Shown here one piece after another: positions 43,458 through 55,692 of a stretch of DNA of 64,000 bases. Position 1 is the first letter of the stretch; each line of letters starts with the position of its first letter. The stretch is from NCBI GenBank assembly GCA_963921825.1, contig OY997594.1, positions 63,721,675-63,785,674 of the forward strand, read 5' to 3'. Made by a program: the position numbers and the translations under genes. The notes beneath the pieces were generated by a model, which was not told the origin of the DNA, made no database searches, and was given only the letters and a program-made list of their open reading frames with translations. The stretch comes from Erodium maritimum. Its lineage: Eukaryota; Streptophyta; Magnoliopsida; Geraniales; Geraniaceae.

Positions 43458-44783
43458 GGGCTGTTGACCTTCAAGGGAAAGGTATACGTCGGAGAAAATG
43501 GCGGAGTCCGCCGTCGAGTCCTCAAGGCGCTGCACAATTTAGCTCTGGGCGGACATTCTGGGGTCCGAGCAACATTGCATCGAGTGACAGAGTTTTTCTG
43601 GTGACCTCACATAGCTCGGGATGTCAAAAACATGGTGTCGGAGTGCGACGTGTGCCAGCGCTGTAAGCACGAGACAATGGCTTATCCGGGGTTGCTCCAG
43701 GCATTGCTCATTCCGACGAGGCCTTGGCTGGATATCAGCCTCGATTTCATTGAGGGATTACCGCGCTCTGGCATGGTGGATACGATCTTGGTGGTCGTTG
43801 ATCGCTTCACCAAGTACGGGCACTTTGTGGGTCTGAAACATCCGTTCACCGCCGCTCAGGTAGCCAAGGCATTTCTCGACCACGTATATAAGCTGCACGG
43901 GGCGCCGAGTACAATGGTCTCTGATCGTGACCGTGTGTTTCTAAGCCATTTCTGGCAGGAGCTTTTCCGGTACCTGGGTTCGAAGCTTTATTTCTAGACG
44001 GCGTACCACCCCCAAACTAACGGGCAGACGGAACGGGTAAACCAATGTGTGGAGAATTATATCCGGTTGCTGACGCACCAGGTGCCAATGAAATGGTCGT
44101 AGTGGTTATCGCTGGCAAAGTACTGGTACAACAGTGCCTTCCACACCGCGTTGCAGATGACTCCGTTCGAAGCCCTCTATGGCTACCCACCGCCGTCTCC
44201 AGCTCAGTCGATCTTCACCACTAAGGTAGCATCTGTGGAAGGCTATGTGGCAGACAGACAAGCCGTGTGGGAACTGCTCAAGGAGAATCTGACCACGGCC
44301 AACAACCGTGCCAAGGTTCAGGGCGACAAAAACTGAACGGAGCGTACCTTCGCCGTCGGCGACTAGGTCTATCTCAGGTTGCAGCCATACCGCCAGAACT
44401 CGCTGGGTCTCCGCAAGAATCTCAAGCTTGCTCCGCGCTTCTTTGGGCCCTTTGAGATCATCGCAAAGGTGGGGGCGGTAGCTTACACGCTCCGACTACC
44501 GGAAACCTCACGCATTCATCCAACATTCCACGTGTCGTTGCTCAAAAGGAAGCTGGGGACTGAACAAGTCATCGTGTCGGGCTTGCCTGAGTGTTCGGAG
44601 ACGGGTGCTTTTAAAATCGAGCCTCGCAAGATTCTGGGCACAAGAATGATCAACAGGAACCATCAGGCGGTGGTTCAGAAATTGGTCCAGTGGACGGAGT
44701 GGATGCCGGAGGATGCAACCTGGAAGGACATCTCCTACCTCCGAAGCCGATTTTCGGGACGCACCTTCGACAACGAAGCTTGA
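43458..44783 (+). pseudogene. Integrase-chromodomain region of chromovirus 2 (broken)
   Basis: Segments in different frames: CDVCQRCKHETMAYPG (zinc finger), DISLDFIEGLPRSGMVDTIL with the first catalytic Asp, VSDRDRVFLSHFWQEL with the second, then stops near 43995, 44101, 44333 and 44365. The conserved YHPQTNGQTERVNQ box is readable at about 44003-44044. The final frame (44379-44783) has FHVSLLKRKLG and a chromodomain, QKLVQWTEWMPEDATWKD. Non-functional. Confidence 0.88.
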
Positions 44784-44810
44784 GGACAAGCTTTGCAAGC
44801 GGGGAGCATT

Positions 44811-45185
44811 TATCAGGCTCAACGAAGAAGACGAAGCGCACGACACCGTTTTGTACATAAGGGAATAAGAGGAGAACACGACGTCGTTCCAGAAGAGTCG
44901 AGTAAGTGCTCCGACGTGGCTGCCAGCTAGCGCCAGCTGTCTCGCATGCACGTCTGAGGCCGTTAGGTCGTTACGGTCAGCAGTGACGTGGTGGTCAACG
45001 GTGCCACGTGTGTCGTCTTCTTCGTTGAGCCTATAAAGCTCAGACGCAACTCTTTCTTCATTTTTTTACTGTTTTCTACTGTAAGTGCTCCGATAGAGAG
45101 CGAGGACGGCTTGAGAGAAAAAGCCGAGAGTTGTCACCGCCATTTCCAATCAATAAACACCAAAATTCCTTCTCCATTCTTATCA
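44811..45185 (+). repeat. 3' LTR of chromovirus 2
   Basis: 375 bp. Its first two bases are TA rather than TG, a mutation at the very terminus. The polypurine-like AAGCGGGGAG lies just before it at 44797-44806. Confidence 0.92.
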
Positions 45186-45219
45186 TATGAGTTTTAGGAT
45201 ACTTTGAAGTAGGTTCAAT

Positions 45220-45337
45220 TCAAAACAAAAACCATATTTTCTTTAATAGATAGTTCCAAACACACTGTTGATTGTATTCAAAACAAAAACCATATTTTCT
45301 TTAATAGATAGTTCCAAACACACTGTTGATTGTATTT
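45220..45337. repeat. 58-bp direct repeat, two units
   Basis: 'caaaacaaaaaccatattttc...cactgttgattgtatt' occurs at 45221 and again at 45279, identical over almost the whole unit, so the duplication is recent. Confidence 0.93.
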
Positions 45338-45983
45338 GAAAACTGAATTGAACTTGTTGTAGATAATCTTTTTTTGTATTCATATTATATACAGATCTTT
45401 GAGTACAAATACATATACAGCTTACAATTGTATATGAAAACGGGTAAACTAAATTTAGATCAATTTATAAATATCGATGAAAAATTGTTAAAATTTGGTA
45501 CTTAAGTTTTATCGAAATATCGAGATGATATCATTTTATTTAAGACAATAATATAAGTTCAAATCTTTAAGAATGCAAGTACGTCAAACTTGAATTGTGT
45601 TAAGTGACATGTAGACACTTACACACATGTAGTGTAAGCATGGTTGGTAATAGCTAGACAATGCCATAGCCACCATACCAAGCAACCAAAGCACCAGAGA
45701 AAGCCAAATAACCAAACCCATATAATAAAAGCAGTTAAACCAACTCTCCTTAAACAAATAAATAAATTTATAATTACTTACTAAAACAAATACTCAATAA
45801 AAATAAAAAGAAAAAAACGGGAAAACTTGGACCAACCACACTGAGAGAAGCGTTTCAACTCCCGCCAGGAACTGCACCCACTCCTCCAACTACCATCTAA
45901 TCCTCCTCCTCAAGCTACCTTAAATCCTATAAAACCTCCTAATCAAAATCAAAATCAAAATTAAAAACCTAAAATCACATACC
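45338..45983. other. AT-rich upstream region of the LysM gene
   Basis: No gene. CTATAAAAC at about 45928-45937, 50 bp before the ATG, is a good TATA-box candidate. A C/T-rich leader with 'caaaatcaaaatcaaaa' repeats follows. Confidence 0.6.
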
Positions 45984-46319
45984 ATGGTTCTTGTTGCTTC
46001 ATCGACTGTTATGGCAGAGAAGGTCTCTTGGTACTGCTCTCTCTTCTTGGCTCTGACCCTCGTCCTCAGCTGCTGTGATTTAAGTGAGAACCAGTTCATG
46101 GTACAGACACAATCCGAGGACTACAACAATGGTGCCATGGCCATGATGACGAGCAAGCCTTGCGACGAGATTTACGTGGTCAGATTGGGAGAGACATTGC
46201 ATACCATCAGTGAGAAATGTGGTGATCCTTACATTGTTGAAGAGAACCCTCACATTCATGACCCCGACGACGTCTTCCCTGGCCTTGTCATCAAGATCAC
46301 TCCTTTCAACATAAGGTAA
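45984..46319 (+). CDS. Small secreted LysM-domain protein
   Basis: Single exon, 111 residues. ATG 45984 is in good context (accATGG); a second Met at residue 10 (MAEKVSWYCSLF) could also start. Residues 13-32 are a hydrophobic signal peptide or anchor (WYCSLFLALTLVLSCC). After a short acidic linker, one LysM domain fills the C-terminus: DEIYVVRLGETLHTISEKCG, PYIVEENPHIHDPDDVFPG, LVIKITPFNIR. Plants encode a small family of such single-LysM, kinase-less proteins. LysM domains bind N-acetylglucosamine polymers (chitin, peptidoglycan), so an apoplastic role is likely but untested. Two Cys (in KPCDE and EKCGD) could form a disulfide. The gene stands alone among transposons. Confidence 0.92.
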   Translation: MVLVASSTVMAEKVSWYCSLFLALTLVLSCCDLSENQFMVQTQSEDYNNGAMAMMTSKPCDEIYVVRLGETLHTISEKCGDPYIVEENPHIHDPDDVFPGLVIKITPFNIR

Positions 46320-47100
46320 TTAATCTTCAATTGCTTCCATAAAAGAAGTAAATTTACAAGTAAATGTTGTTCCTCCCGAAGGGATTGTGATCATTGTATT
46401 AAGTTGCACGAGAGATTTTCATTATTTCGTATATGTAAAGCGTTGATGTCATCGATCGAGCTATAATTATACTTAAATATTATTACTCTTGAGTCTTGAT
46501 CTTGATCTTGAAATCGAATCTTGTGTAATTTATTATGTTCTCTTCAATTAAATTGAGAACTACAGTAGTTGTGTTTGGAGGCCAAGAGATGCGTGCAGAA
46601 GAAGCAAAGAAGTTGGAGTAGGGGTTGCACCTATGTTTGACTAAACATAAACTGCTAACCTAAATAGAGCAAAATGTGGGAATATAGTGTAGGGTGTTTT
46701 TTAATAGGTAAATAAATAATAATTACTCTCCGAAGATAGCTTACAACAGAAGTCTATGCGACGTAGCAACGAGAACACTGTCACTTTTGCCAAACCTAAC
46801 GGCTAGGTTTTGTTGCTAGTAGAGACTGAATATATTAATGAATGTGGTTAAGATGTGCTTGGTTTTTAGTAAGCTCATAACAATTGTACGACTCAGCTTG
46901 GGCTTGCTTGGTCTCACATTCTCATCCACTCCATAACGATGACAGATGTTTTAATTTGTGCATTACCAACAATGTTCAACTCTTTACAGTAAAATTTATG
47001 TTGGTTTTAATCCGTATTTACCTCCGGTAAAAAATGTAAAGAAAACTATTTTTGAAACGACAGGTTGGGGTATTGTATTACTCTAAAATGTAAACCTTCC
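46320..47100. other. No gene recognised
   Basis: AT-rich. It contains the LysM gene 3' UTR, with plausible AATAAA-like signals absent. Nothing else stands out. Confidence 0.4.
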
Positions 47101-47109
47101 AGGTTATGG

Positions 47110-48540
47110 CATGACTGTCCAGGATTCCAAATTTTTGTCATAGTCGACCGTAGTCCACCAGATGCTCATGGATCCGTAGAAATAGTCTGCTTCTGATCGT
47201 AGATCTTAACTCAAGAGTTCCTCTTACTAACATTTCAAAATTAATAGACATCAAAAACCTAAACCAAACTAACCAAAGACCTATTCGACCTAAAAGGAAG
47301 TAAAATGCAAACATAATGGAAACTAGAAATAACGCTTTGAGTGCGGCTTTCCCGAGACTTCCCAGCACTGGCCGTCCCGGGTCTGTGGGTATAGGTCCCA
47401 TGGAGACCTTCCCACCCCCGCCGGGTCCTATCATTCTCCCCGCGGAAGGCCATATCCCTCCATCTGCAGTTCCTGGGGTTGCTTCAGTGTAGATTTCCTG
47501 TCCAGCGCTTCCTAGGTGCTTGCTTCTCCATCTACCCCATCCTCATGTGCCTGCATTGTTTGTGGTCGAGGCCATTCCCCTGGTTCAGTGTGCTCCCCCA
47601 GTTGTGTAACACAATCCCCCCCCAGTAGGGTTTGGCGAGGGTGTGGCCTTCTCCAAACTGTGGCTCCATTTTGCCTCGCCCCTTCTATGTCGAGGTCGGG
47701 GTCCTATTGTCGGATTGTGCCGTAGTAAACCCTTGAGATACACTGGTAGGTGATCTTGGTTGTAGCGGGGAGCCAAAACCCTAGCCTTTGTCTTTCGGCA
47801 TTCTTTATCCCTTATGGGTCGCGATGTTTCTCCTCCCGCCTCAGTGTGAGGCACCTGAGGATTCGACAATGTCGGGGATTGTGGCAACTCGTTCTGATTC
47901 GACTTTACGAACCCGACTTGTTGCTGGTCTTTGGCATGTTGTGTGGGGGTGTGAGGACTGGGACGATACATGGCAGTGATGGATCATTAGGTGTTGGGGC
48001 ATGATCATGGCTCCTGTAGGATCATAAACCCTAGAGTCGACGATAGTATCGTCGGGGATATCCATGGGGTGTGGCGGCGGTCGTGCATGACGGAAACCGT
48101 GATCCATGAGACCGGGATGATATCTGATCAGGCCCGATCACTGATCGTTGTCAAACCTATCAGCGGCGACCGGTAAAGCTCGGTGAAGAGAACGTCCGAG
48201 CGTCCGAAGGAACTCTTAGTTGGGCCAGGGGGATGTCGAATGGTGGTACCAGATTGGGTCTCGCCGGAGGACAGGCGCTGACCAGTGATGTAGATCGTGG
48301 CGGCGGGGGAAGGACGGATGCAACTGTCATCCTAAGGTTCGACGCCTAGGAGGTCGACGATGAAACGAGGTGGCCGGTCACACGAACGGGTAAGGGATCC
48401 AAGGCTTGTCGGAATGCATGGTGATAGAGGATGGTGATCGGAGAGGCCGTGTGGCTGGTGTATAGTCGTAGGCAAAGAATCAACCATTTGAGTTCAAGAG
48501 TCAACCCTTAAGGTTCGTGAGTACGCTTTTTAGAAAAAAC
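47110..48540 (-). mobile_element. Retroelement family A, minus-strand copy
   Basis: Reverse complement aligns with 36390-37655 and, at its distal end, with 310-700. The conserved translated block is NPTIGPRPRHRRGEAK near 47690-47740, and the G-rich 'gataggacccgg.gggggtgggaagg' lies near 47405-47430. Frames of up to 128 codons (47971-47585) remain. There is no RT and no A tail visible at the 47110 end. Confidence 0.55.
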
Positions 48541-51341
48541 TTGTTTGGCAGAAAAACACTAATTTTTATTAGTTACTTGTTTAGTTATGTATAGAAAGCT
48601 TATTGTGTGAATTATAATATTTCTTTAAAACGATTAAATTATCATTGGGTTTAGAAAAACATAAAAAGAAGTAAATGTATTTTAAGTGAATGTGTTAAGT
48701 ATGGAATGACTACACCCTTAGCTGACTCTAGGGCCCAACGTCGATTTTAGCGTCTTCATTTTTTAGTGTCATCCCGTTCATCTCCGATCGTTCTGCCACC
48801 ACCAACAACTCCTCTTTGCTTCCTCGCTTGGAATTGTCAAGGTCTTGGTTCTCCTCGTCATGAACAACGTCTGAAAACAATCCTTCGTGCTCATTACCTT
48901 TAATAATCCTCTCTCTGCCAGAGACGCTTCAAGCGAATGATCGCACCGCCTTAATCTTAGGTTTCATGGGGGCACATGGGTGTCGGTGGATGGACACATG
49001 CTCTCCATTTTATAGGGACGGATGTGGAGGTCGAAGTCCTCTCGAAGGACGCTAGATACATTGATGTCGGAATTTAAGGCCCTGATCCGGGAAGGAATAT
49101 GCGTCACGAGCATTTATGGAGAACCAAAGAGGATCAATCACCACCAGACATGGTCGTTGCTTCGTCGACTTGCTCCGAGGGATGGATGCCATCATTATTG
49201 GCGACTTCAACGGCAATCTAGCTCAATCTGAGACCAGATAAGGTAGTCTTTATCCCTTGTCTTTGATTGTCGATTTTCAAGATGTCTTTCAGGATACTGG
49301 GGTGACCGATATTTCTCTATCTGACCATCTATTCACCTGGTTTTGGGGTCGGTTGGTTGGCCAAAAGGTGAAAAACCAAGTGCACTTTGTTATGGTATCG
49401 CATGAGCTCCTCCAAGAATTGCTTGTTATTACTTTGTAGAACACCGGAACTACCACGTCGAATCACTATCCGATTCTTCTGGCCCTTGCCTATACGCGGA
49501 GGACCGTAGGGGTGATTTTTCTTTTGTTTTAAATATGTACGGACTAATGAGACGGAATGTGGTCGTATTGTACATGAGGCTTGAAATGGGAAGGGTGTAG
49601 AGAATATGGGACAACGCACTGCCCGGATTGGAGAGGTCCTAGGAGTGTGGGGTCGGGACGTGTATAGAGGCACCCAGAATCACATTTAATGGTGACAAAA
49701 ACATATTTCTCTCCTCAATAGGTGCACATAGAAGGCTAGGATGAACCATGGGAGGCTAATCAGGTCTAGTATGAGGCGGATCTTGTAAGAAATGAGGCAT
49801 TTTGGAGGCAGATGACCAAACATCACTAGCTCACTAGGGGGTCAGAATACGAAATTTTTCCATGTCGTTGCCTCCGTATAGCGTAGGATTAATCAGGTTT
49901 TCTCCCTCTAGAATGACCAGGGGAAGATGGTCATTTGGGAGACGAGGATGAATGATCTCTTACTTTAATACTTCAGTCAACTGTTCACAACCTCGCATCC
50001 TAGCCTTTAGGAGATGAGATTGGACTTCCCGCCCATTATTACAAATTCTCAGAACTTGGGGCTTATGAATTTCATCTTCGGGGAGGGGGTTACCCAAGTA
50101 GTGTTTTTAGATAGAACCCGATAAGGCTTCGGGCCCGGATGGGCTTAACCTGAAATTCTATCAGTATTGTTAGGCCACTCTAGCTTTAGTAGTGACAACT
50201 TCGCTCGACGGACTATGGAAGGTGGTCCCATGGAACAGGGATAAAACTGCCCCAAAACTGGTTACCGATCTCTGACCCATAGCGTTGTGTAATGTCACGT
50301 CCCGAATCATATCCAAGGTCTTGGACAACATATTGAAAGGGCTCATCCCCACCATCATTTTCCATACTTAGGGGGCCTTTGTACCCAGGAGGTCCATTCA
50401 AGACAACATCTACATTTCCTTCGAGGTTATCCACTATTTCCACCAGAAGACCTAGTGACAATTAGGATTCATGGCTCTGAACCTGGACATGAGAAAGGCA
50501 TATGATTGAGAGGAATGATCGTTCACTTTATCGTTGATGCATCAGATTGGTTTCTCTAAGGCTTGGACGACTCTGATGTTGTTTTGTATGGGATTGGTCT
50601 CGTATCTGGTCAACTCGGATGGTAGGGAAACTAGGCCTATTTGTTAGGGGGATCTCCTATCACTATATCTATTTATGTTCTACATGGAAGGTCTCTTTAA
50701 GCTCATAGATGAGGCTCAACGCCAGGGTTGCAATCATGGGTGCTCAGTGGCTTTGGGAGCACCAGTCTTTACGCATATGTTCTGCATTGATGACTACTAC
50801 ATCTTTTGTCACGCCCGAATTTCAGTAAACCGAACTCGGGATGCGAACATTTAAAATCGTAAAACATTTGAAACCTGTTTTGAATAAACACTTTGAAATT
50901 ACCATTTAGTTAACAAAATAATATTTACAACTCAAAAACGTCCCAACAACTGGACAAAGTACAAGGTATCCGTCACTAGACTCAAAAGATAAAACCCGGA
51001 CTCCGCTCCTAGCTCCTCAAGCTTCGAGAGCTCACCTAGTCCGTCATGTGATCAGTACCTGTAGGAAAAGCAGCTAGGGGTGAGCGTTCGCTCACCACCA
51101 CAGATAACAGACTGACTACGGCAAACTTAGCAGACAATGCCGGTAACCCAAAACCAAAATCAACACCGGGAATACCATCCCCAAACTCAATTAACTTAAC
51201 TGACACACAACCCGTTACTTTCCTCAACAGACTCAACACTCAGACTCGTAATGTAGACCCGACACAACGATTGACGACCTCCTCCAAAGACACGACAGAT
51301 AAATTACGCAACACCAAACAAGATCACAAAGGATCGCATTC

Positions 51342-51723
51342 CTGTCAGCTGCTCAGTGCCGGTTGCTAACCGGCTGGGCTCGAGCTTGCCCCACGCGCTT
51401 TACCTATCACTGTCAGGCTCCAGGCGGTCGACCTGTTGGCGATAAACCGAGCTACTTTTCCGATAGCTAGTCGGAAGGGGAGCTGCCCTCTCACTGCCTA
51501 AAAACGCTCACAACCTGCCGTTCCTGTCAGCTGCTCAGTACCGGTTGCTAACCGGATGGGCTCGAGCTTGCCCCACGCGCTTTACCTATCACTGCCAGGC
51601 TCCAGGCGGTCGACCTGTTGGCGATAAACCGAGCTACTTTTCCGATAGATAGTCGGAAGGGGAGCTGCCCTCTCACCGCCTAAAAACGCTCACAACCTGC
51701 CGAGACTTGAACTCGGGTCAGGC
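51342..51723. repeat. 191-bp tandem duplication inside the long LTR
   Basis: The segment starting 'cctgtcagctgctcagt' at 51342 recurs at 51533 with about three differences. Copy 1 of the LTR has a single version, so the duplication is private to this copy and recent. Confidence 0.92.
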
Positions 51724-51889
51724 TAGCCAAAGAACGCTCGCAACTTACCGATCCCTATCAGGTAAGCCAGCCAAATTCCACACCACTTCCCGACACGAAG
51801 TCGGGTCACTAACCTCGGGCAAACATAATCACAATCACAAGCAAGGTTCAACAAACAGCAATAAGACCGGTTCTACACTCCACAGGCAC

Positions 51890-52095
51890 TCATGGCCACC
51901 CAAGACACCAACGGTAAAACACCGGTCCAACAACCCCACGGGCACTCACGGCCACCCAAGACACACCGACAATAACTCACGGGCTCAACAACCCCACGGG
52001 CACTCACGGCCTCCCAAGACACAACAACAGTAATACGGGCTCTCATGGCCACCCAAGACACAACAGTAATACGGGCTCTCATGGCCACCCAAGAC
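51890..52095. repeat. Short tandem array, counterpart of the 57-bp repeat
   Basis: Units of the type 'aacaaccccacgggcactca' and 'ggccacccaagacac' repeat three to five times with variable length. They lie at the same relative place as the array at 35194-35520, but are shorter and more diverged. Confidence 0.8.
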
Positions 52096-55000
52096 GTAAA
52101 CTAAACAATCAACCTCTGGGCATGGTCATATGCCTCCAGTAATTCTAATATCGCTAAGTTCTCTGCTCCTACGACACTACTAAGTGTCACGTGCATTTCT
52201 AAGGTTCGCTACATTCCCGTATCATGCCTTTCTAATATTCGATAAACCTACTTAACCCACGACACCCCGGTGTCACATGCAATTCTATTGTTAACTTTCC
52301 CTAGTCAGGGCCGAGATCCGGATACTTTTTCCTACCTCGTATATGTTCTCCAAAAGCTAACTAACAAGCTCCGGCGTGATCTCAGTCACTCGCCTAGCTT
52401 TCCTTTCCCTCGGTCTGCAGCACGATCTAAAAGAACACAAATTTAAGGCACTTTTAAACTCGCAGGAATAAACTGAAATTCAATCAACTTGACGCCCAAA
52501 CGTAACCCCGAAAATGTTGATCACTCCCAAACTTCCCAATTACTCGACATTGTCGATAAAGGACCCGTAAAGGCCCGATTCGCCCGACATGGCGAATCTG
52601 CCCGGGTTTTGGAAATGCCCTTCCGGGGCTCCAAAAATTCTCGTTTTCGTTTCTACGGTCTTAGAATAATTCAAGGGTTCCTAGGCACTCGACGGAATCG
52701 AATTCCGACTTCCGAGTCATTTAATTAACGTTTAAAGTTCCTAACCCGTCAATTACAACTTTCACAATTTAATTCCAAATTTCGATTCGGTTGTGGAAAA
52801 ATGGTCCGGGGAACGTTCTAAACCACCCGAACACAAAACCCGAGCACCCGAGCACGTGGGCCCCACCCGGCCCACCTTGGCCGTGGGTGGCTAGGGTTCC
52901 AAGGGGCCCAGCCCACCATGGTGGTGGCCGGCCCTAGCTCCGGCCAGCCACCCCATGGCCGGCCAACCACCCCCCTAAGGTGGCCGGAGCTCCTCCCGAG
53001 CTCCCGGTCACCGGAAAACGTGCCTCTTCACCCCAAAACGCCTCCAAAACGTCTCCAATGATCCCCCAACCTCAATACAACCCTAAACTAATAGTTTTAA
53101 ACCAAAACCTAAATTTAGAACTTGACAAAACGAAGATCGGTTTGGTGATTACCGTAGAGGAAGACGATGGGAGTGCGAATCTCCAAGCTTTGAGACGATC
53201 CAAGGGTGGAAGACGTGAATAGTGACACAAAACCCTAACCCTAGCTCTCTTCTTCTCCTTCTCCTTCTCTCTTTAACTCACTTCTCTTTTTTGAAAAAAA
53301 AAACTTCTCTTTCTACACATGGCCGAACCCCCCTTGTAGTCTTCTCTCATTTTCCCCCCAAAACCTAACACCACCACTTGTTTGACAAGTGGCAAGGTGG
53401 GTCCCACACCTGGACGTTTCGGGCCCCGAACGGGCACTTTTTCCAAGAAATTACGAAACTTCACGGGCTACAAGGAAACGGCTCAACTAAGACCGCTGCG
53501 ACGACGGCTATGCTTTTTGGATCCAAAACGTTCCTCGAATGGACCAAAACGTCGCTCGGTTGACTTTTCCAACGAAAAGTCAACATTTCCCAAATTGATC
53601 AGAAAGTTTCCCTGAGTCCCCCGGAACTCACTTTGGTGTCAACTTAAGTCCGGTATGACCTTCGGGGTCAATTTAGGTTCAATTAAGTGTTTGTCTTAAA
53701 AAATTTAATTTTTTCTGTTTTTCGCAGGTTTGACTGGCGTTGACTAGGAGTGGTTATTACATCTTTTGTCAAGCTATCCCCGCTGAAGAATGAAAATCTA
53801 AGGTATTACTCGTCTCTTTGAAACGTGGTCGAGCCAAATGATTAACACCCAGTAGTCCTCGTCTCTTACCTATGTTACGTCTATATTCTTCGTCCTCCAC
53901 TCGATCACAAAACAAGATGCACGTGTCTTTGGTGAGGTTCAGAAGGGGGGAACCGCGGAGGAAAAGTCCGAACCTATTATCTGGTAAGATTAGGCCAAGT
54001 TCTATCGCCCCAAATATTTGGGCGGGATGATTTTCGATACGTCCAGGAATCCAACTCGGTGTTGTTGGGCAAGCAGGCGTGGAACTTGAATACTGACCCT
54101 AGGTCGTTTATGGCTTGCCTAGTGAAGGCCTTATACTACTTAAGGGAGGAATTTCAAACATCGGGTCGGGGTAATAACCCTAATTATATATGGACCAGTT
54201 CGGGCTACTTAGGGATACATTAACCTAGGGATTCGTCGGGCTTTGGGGGATGGGACGGATGCCCTTATCTTGGGAGCACCGTGGCTCCGGTTGACTAATC
54301 CTTACATTCATAACACATCCTCGACTCTACATAGGGCAATTGTGGCAGTCTCATGCTCTTGGGGTACTCGACGTTGGGATGTCCCTCACAAACAAACCTA
54401 GTTTTACTCCGAGGGACTAGGAGGCTATTCTGGCTATCCCTCTCTCATGTCTAAGGCAAAGGACTCTTGGTAGTGAGTGGATGCTTCGAAGGGCATATAT
54501 TCTACTAACGCCGACTACCGGATTTTCGACCTCAGGGACTACCCCTTATAGGTACCCTCCAAGTTTGGTCCACTATATGGAATATACAGGTCTAGCCCTA
54601 GATTCACATATTTCTCTAGTGTCTCCTTACTGGTACATTACAGGTTACGCCCAACTTGTGTAGGAGATTCATTTGGATGTCCCATAAGCTCCTCTTATGC
54701 TGCTATCGTGGATCATCTCTTCCCCCACTGCCCATTCGTATAGGACTCTCTGGCTCGGTTTGGAACTATACTTGTCATCTCAGTGGAGACCTCTTTCTTG
54801 ACTTGGTGGGGTTAGTTTATGGAAGGTAAACCTCCTCGAGGGCCACAAAGATACCTTTGTGGTTGTCGGAGATCTATAATGTGTGAAATACCTTGGTTTG
54901 GAAGGAGACTACCACATCTTTGGGCATTCTGCGTAGCACGGTGAGGATTCAGGTACATGCCTTGAAGGAGGCCTTGCCTGGGCACCCAGGCCTCTGGTCG

Positions 55001-55320
55001 ATACTCGGTCCACGAGAGACTCCATTTGGACCCTCCCACCCTACCCCACCCCAGAGGGGGAGATAAACGTTGATGGAGCGGTTTTTCAAATGACCGACCA
55101 ATCAGGATGGGGGGTTATTTGCCTGTTGAATTTCTAGGTTGTCATTAAAGCCCGGAATGGGACTGTATAAGGGGTTTGGGACCTCAGTCTGATCAAGGGT
55201 TATGCGATTATCACTGCTTTAGCTCTAGTTCAGAATCATCAATGAGGGAAAATCATTCTCTACAATGATGCTCAGGGGGTGTTTGGCCTCATCTCCTCCT
55301 CCTAGTTACCTGTTTTTAAG

Positions 55321-55692
55321 GGTTAATTACATTCACTCACCCCAAACTAGACACGTTTAACGGATACCTACCTCAAATAATGTATACATACCTCGAACTA
55401 ACAGGTGTTACAACATCCCCCATTCCATCCATTTTTCCGTCCATTTATTGTTCATTTTTTCAAAAATTCTGAAACTACCCGTAGTATTACAATCCTAAAA
55501 CCAACTCCAACTCTAAATACAACCTTAAATCACTCTCCAAACCTAAATCTAACCCTAAAAATCGATTGAAAAATGGATGGGAGGGGATGTTGTTACAAAC
55601 TGTTAGTTCGGGGTATGTAATAGTTACGAAATAACTTTGGGGTATTTATCCTTTAAACGTGTATATTATGAGGTAGGTGAACGTAATTAATC
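55321..55692. mobile_element. MITE with TIRs of about 110 bp in the LINE 3' region
   Basis: The left arm 'ggttaattacattcactcacc' and the reverse complement of the right end 'gattaattacgttcacctacc' match. Homology of arms continues through 'acacgttta' to 'gaactaacag' and 'acaacatccccc'. It lies in duplication unit A, while unit B at 56600 shows the empty site. The flanks are T-rich, so the target duplication is unclear. Confidence 0.85.

Larger units (their letters stand above)
39753..45185 (+). mobile_element. Decayed Ty3/gypsy chromovirus LTR retrotransposon
   Basis: 5433 bp with a perfect target duplication TATGA at 39748-39752 and 45186-45190. LTRs of 374-375 bp differ at about 13 sites plus one indel. 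A 13-base match to the initiator tRNA-Met primer site follows the 5' LTR. Gag, protease, RT/RNase H, integrase and chromodomain are all recognisable but broken by stops and frameshifts. The domain order and short LTRs resemble chromovirus 1, but the sequences are clearly different families. By LTR divergence it is several times older. Confidence 0.95.
50807..53761 (-). mobile_element. Long solo-LTR-like element, copy 2
   Basis: 2955 bp in reverse orientation: the + strand starts TGTCACGCCC and ends GGTTATTACA. A perfect 5-bp target duplication, TCTTT, lies at 50802-50806 and 53762-53766. Removing the element and one duplication rejoins the LINE RT frame. There is no gag-pol, so a solo LTR left by LTR-LTR recombination is the simplest reading. 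Compared with copy 1 it lacks the 625-bp palindrome insertion but has its own internal tandem duplication. Confidence 0.85.
48790..55318 (+). pseudogene. LINE (L1-type) ORF2 remnant, split by a solo LTR
   Basis: Degenerate plant L1 ORF2 read in shifting frames. The endonuclease start LAWNCQGLGSPRHEQRLK lies at 48823 and IIIGDFNGNLAQSE at about 49191. In the RT, ITSKVLDN-like and LGFMALNLDMRKAYD blocks lie near 50280-50507, and the FCIDDYYIF catalytic box at 50781 keeps both Asp. The element 50807-53761 interrupts right here; coding resumes at 53767. LGKQAWNLNTDPRSFMACLV (54062) and NPNYIWTSSGYL follow. The RNase H domain begins EGEINVDGAVFQ (55057) with VVIKARNG. Many stops and frameshifts are present. 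The 3' UTR and A tail lie at 55700-55917 after a MITE. Confidence 0.85.
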
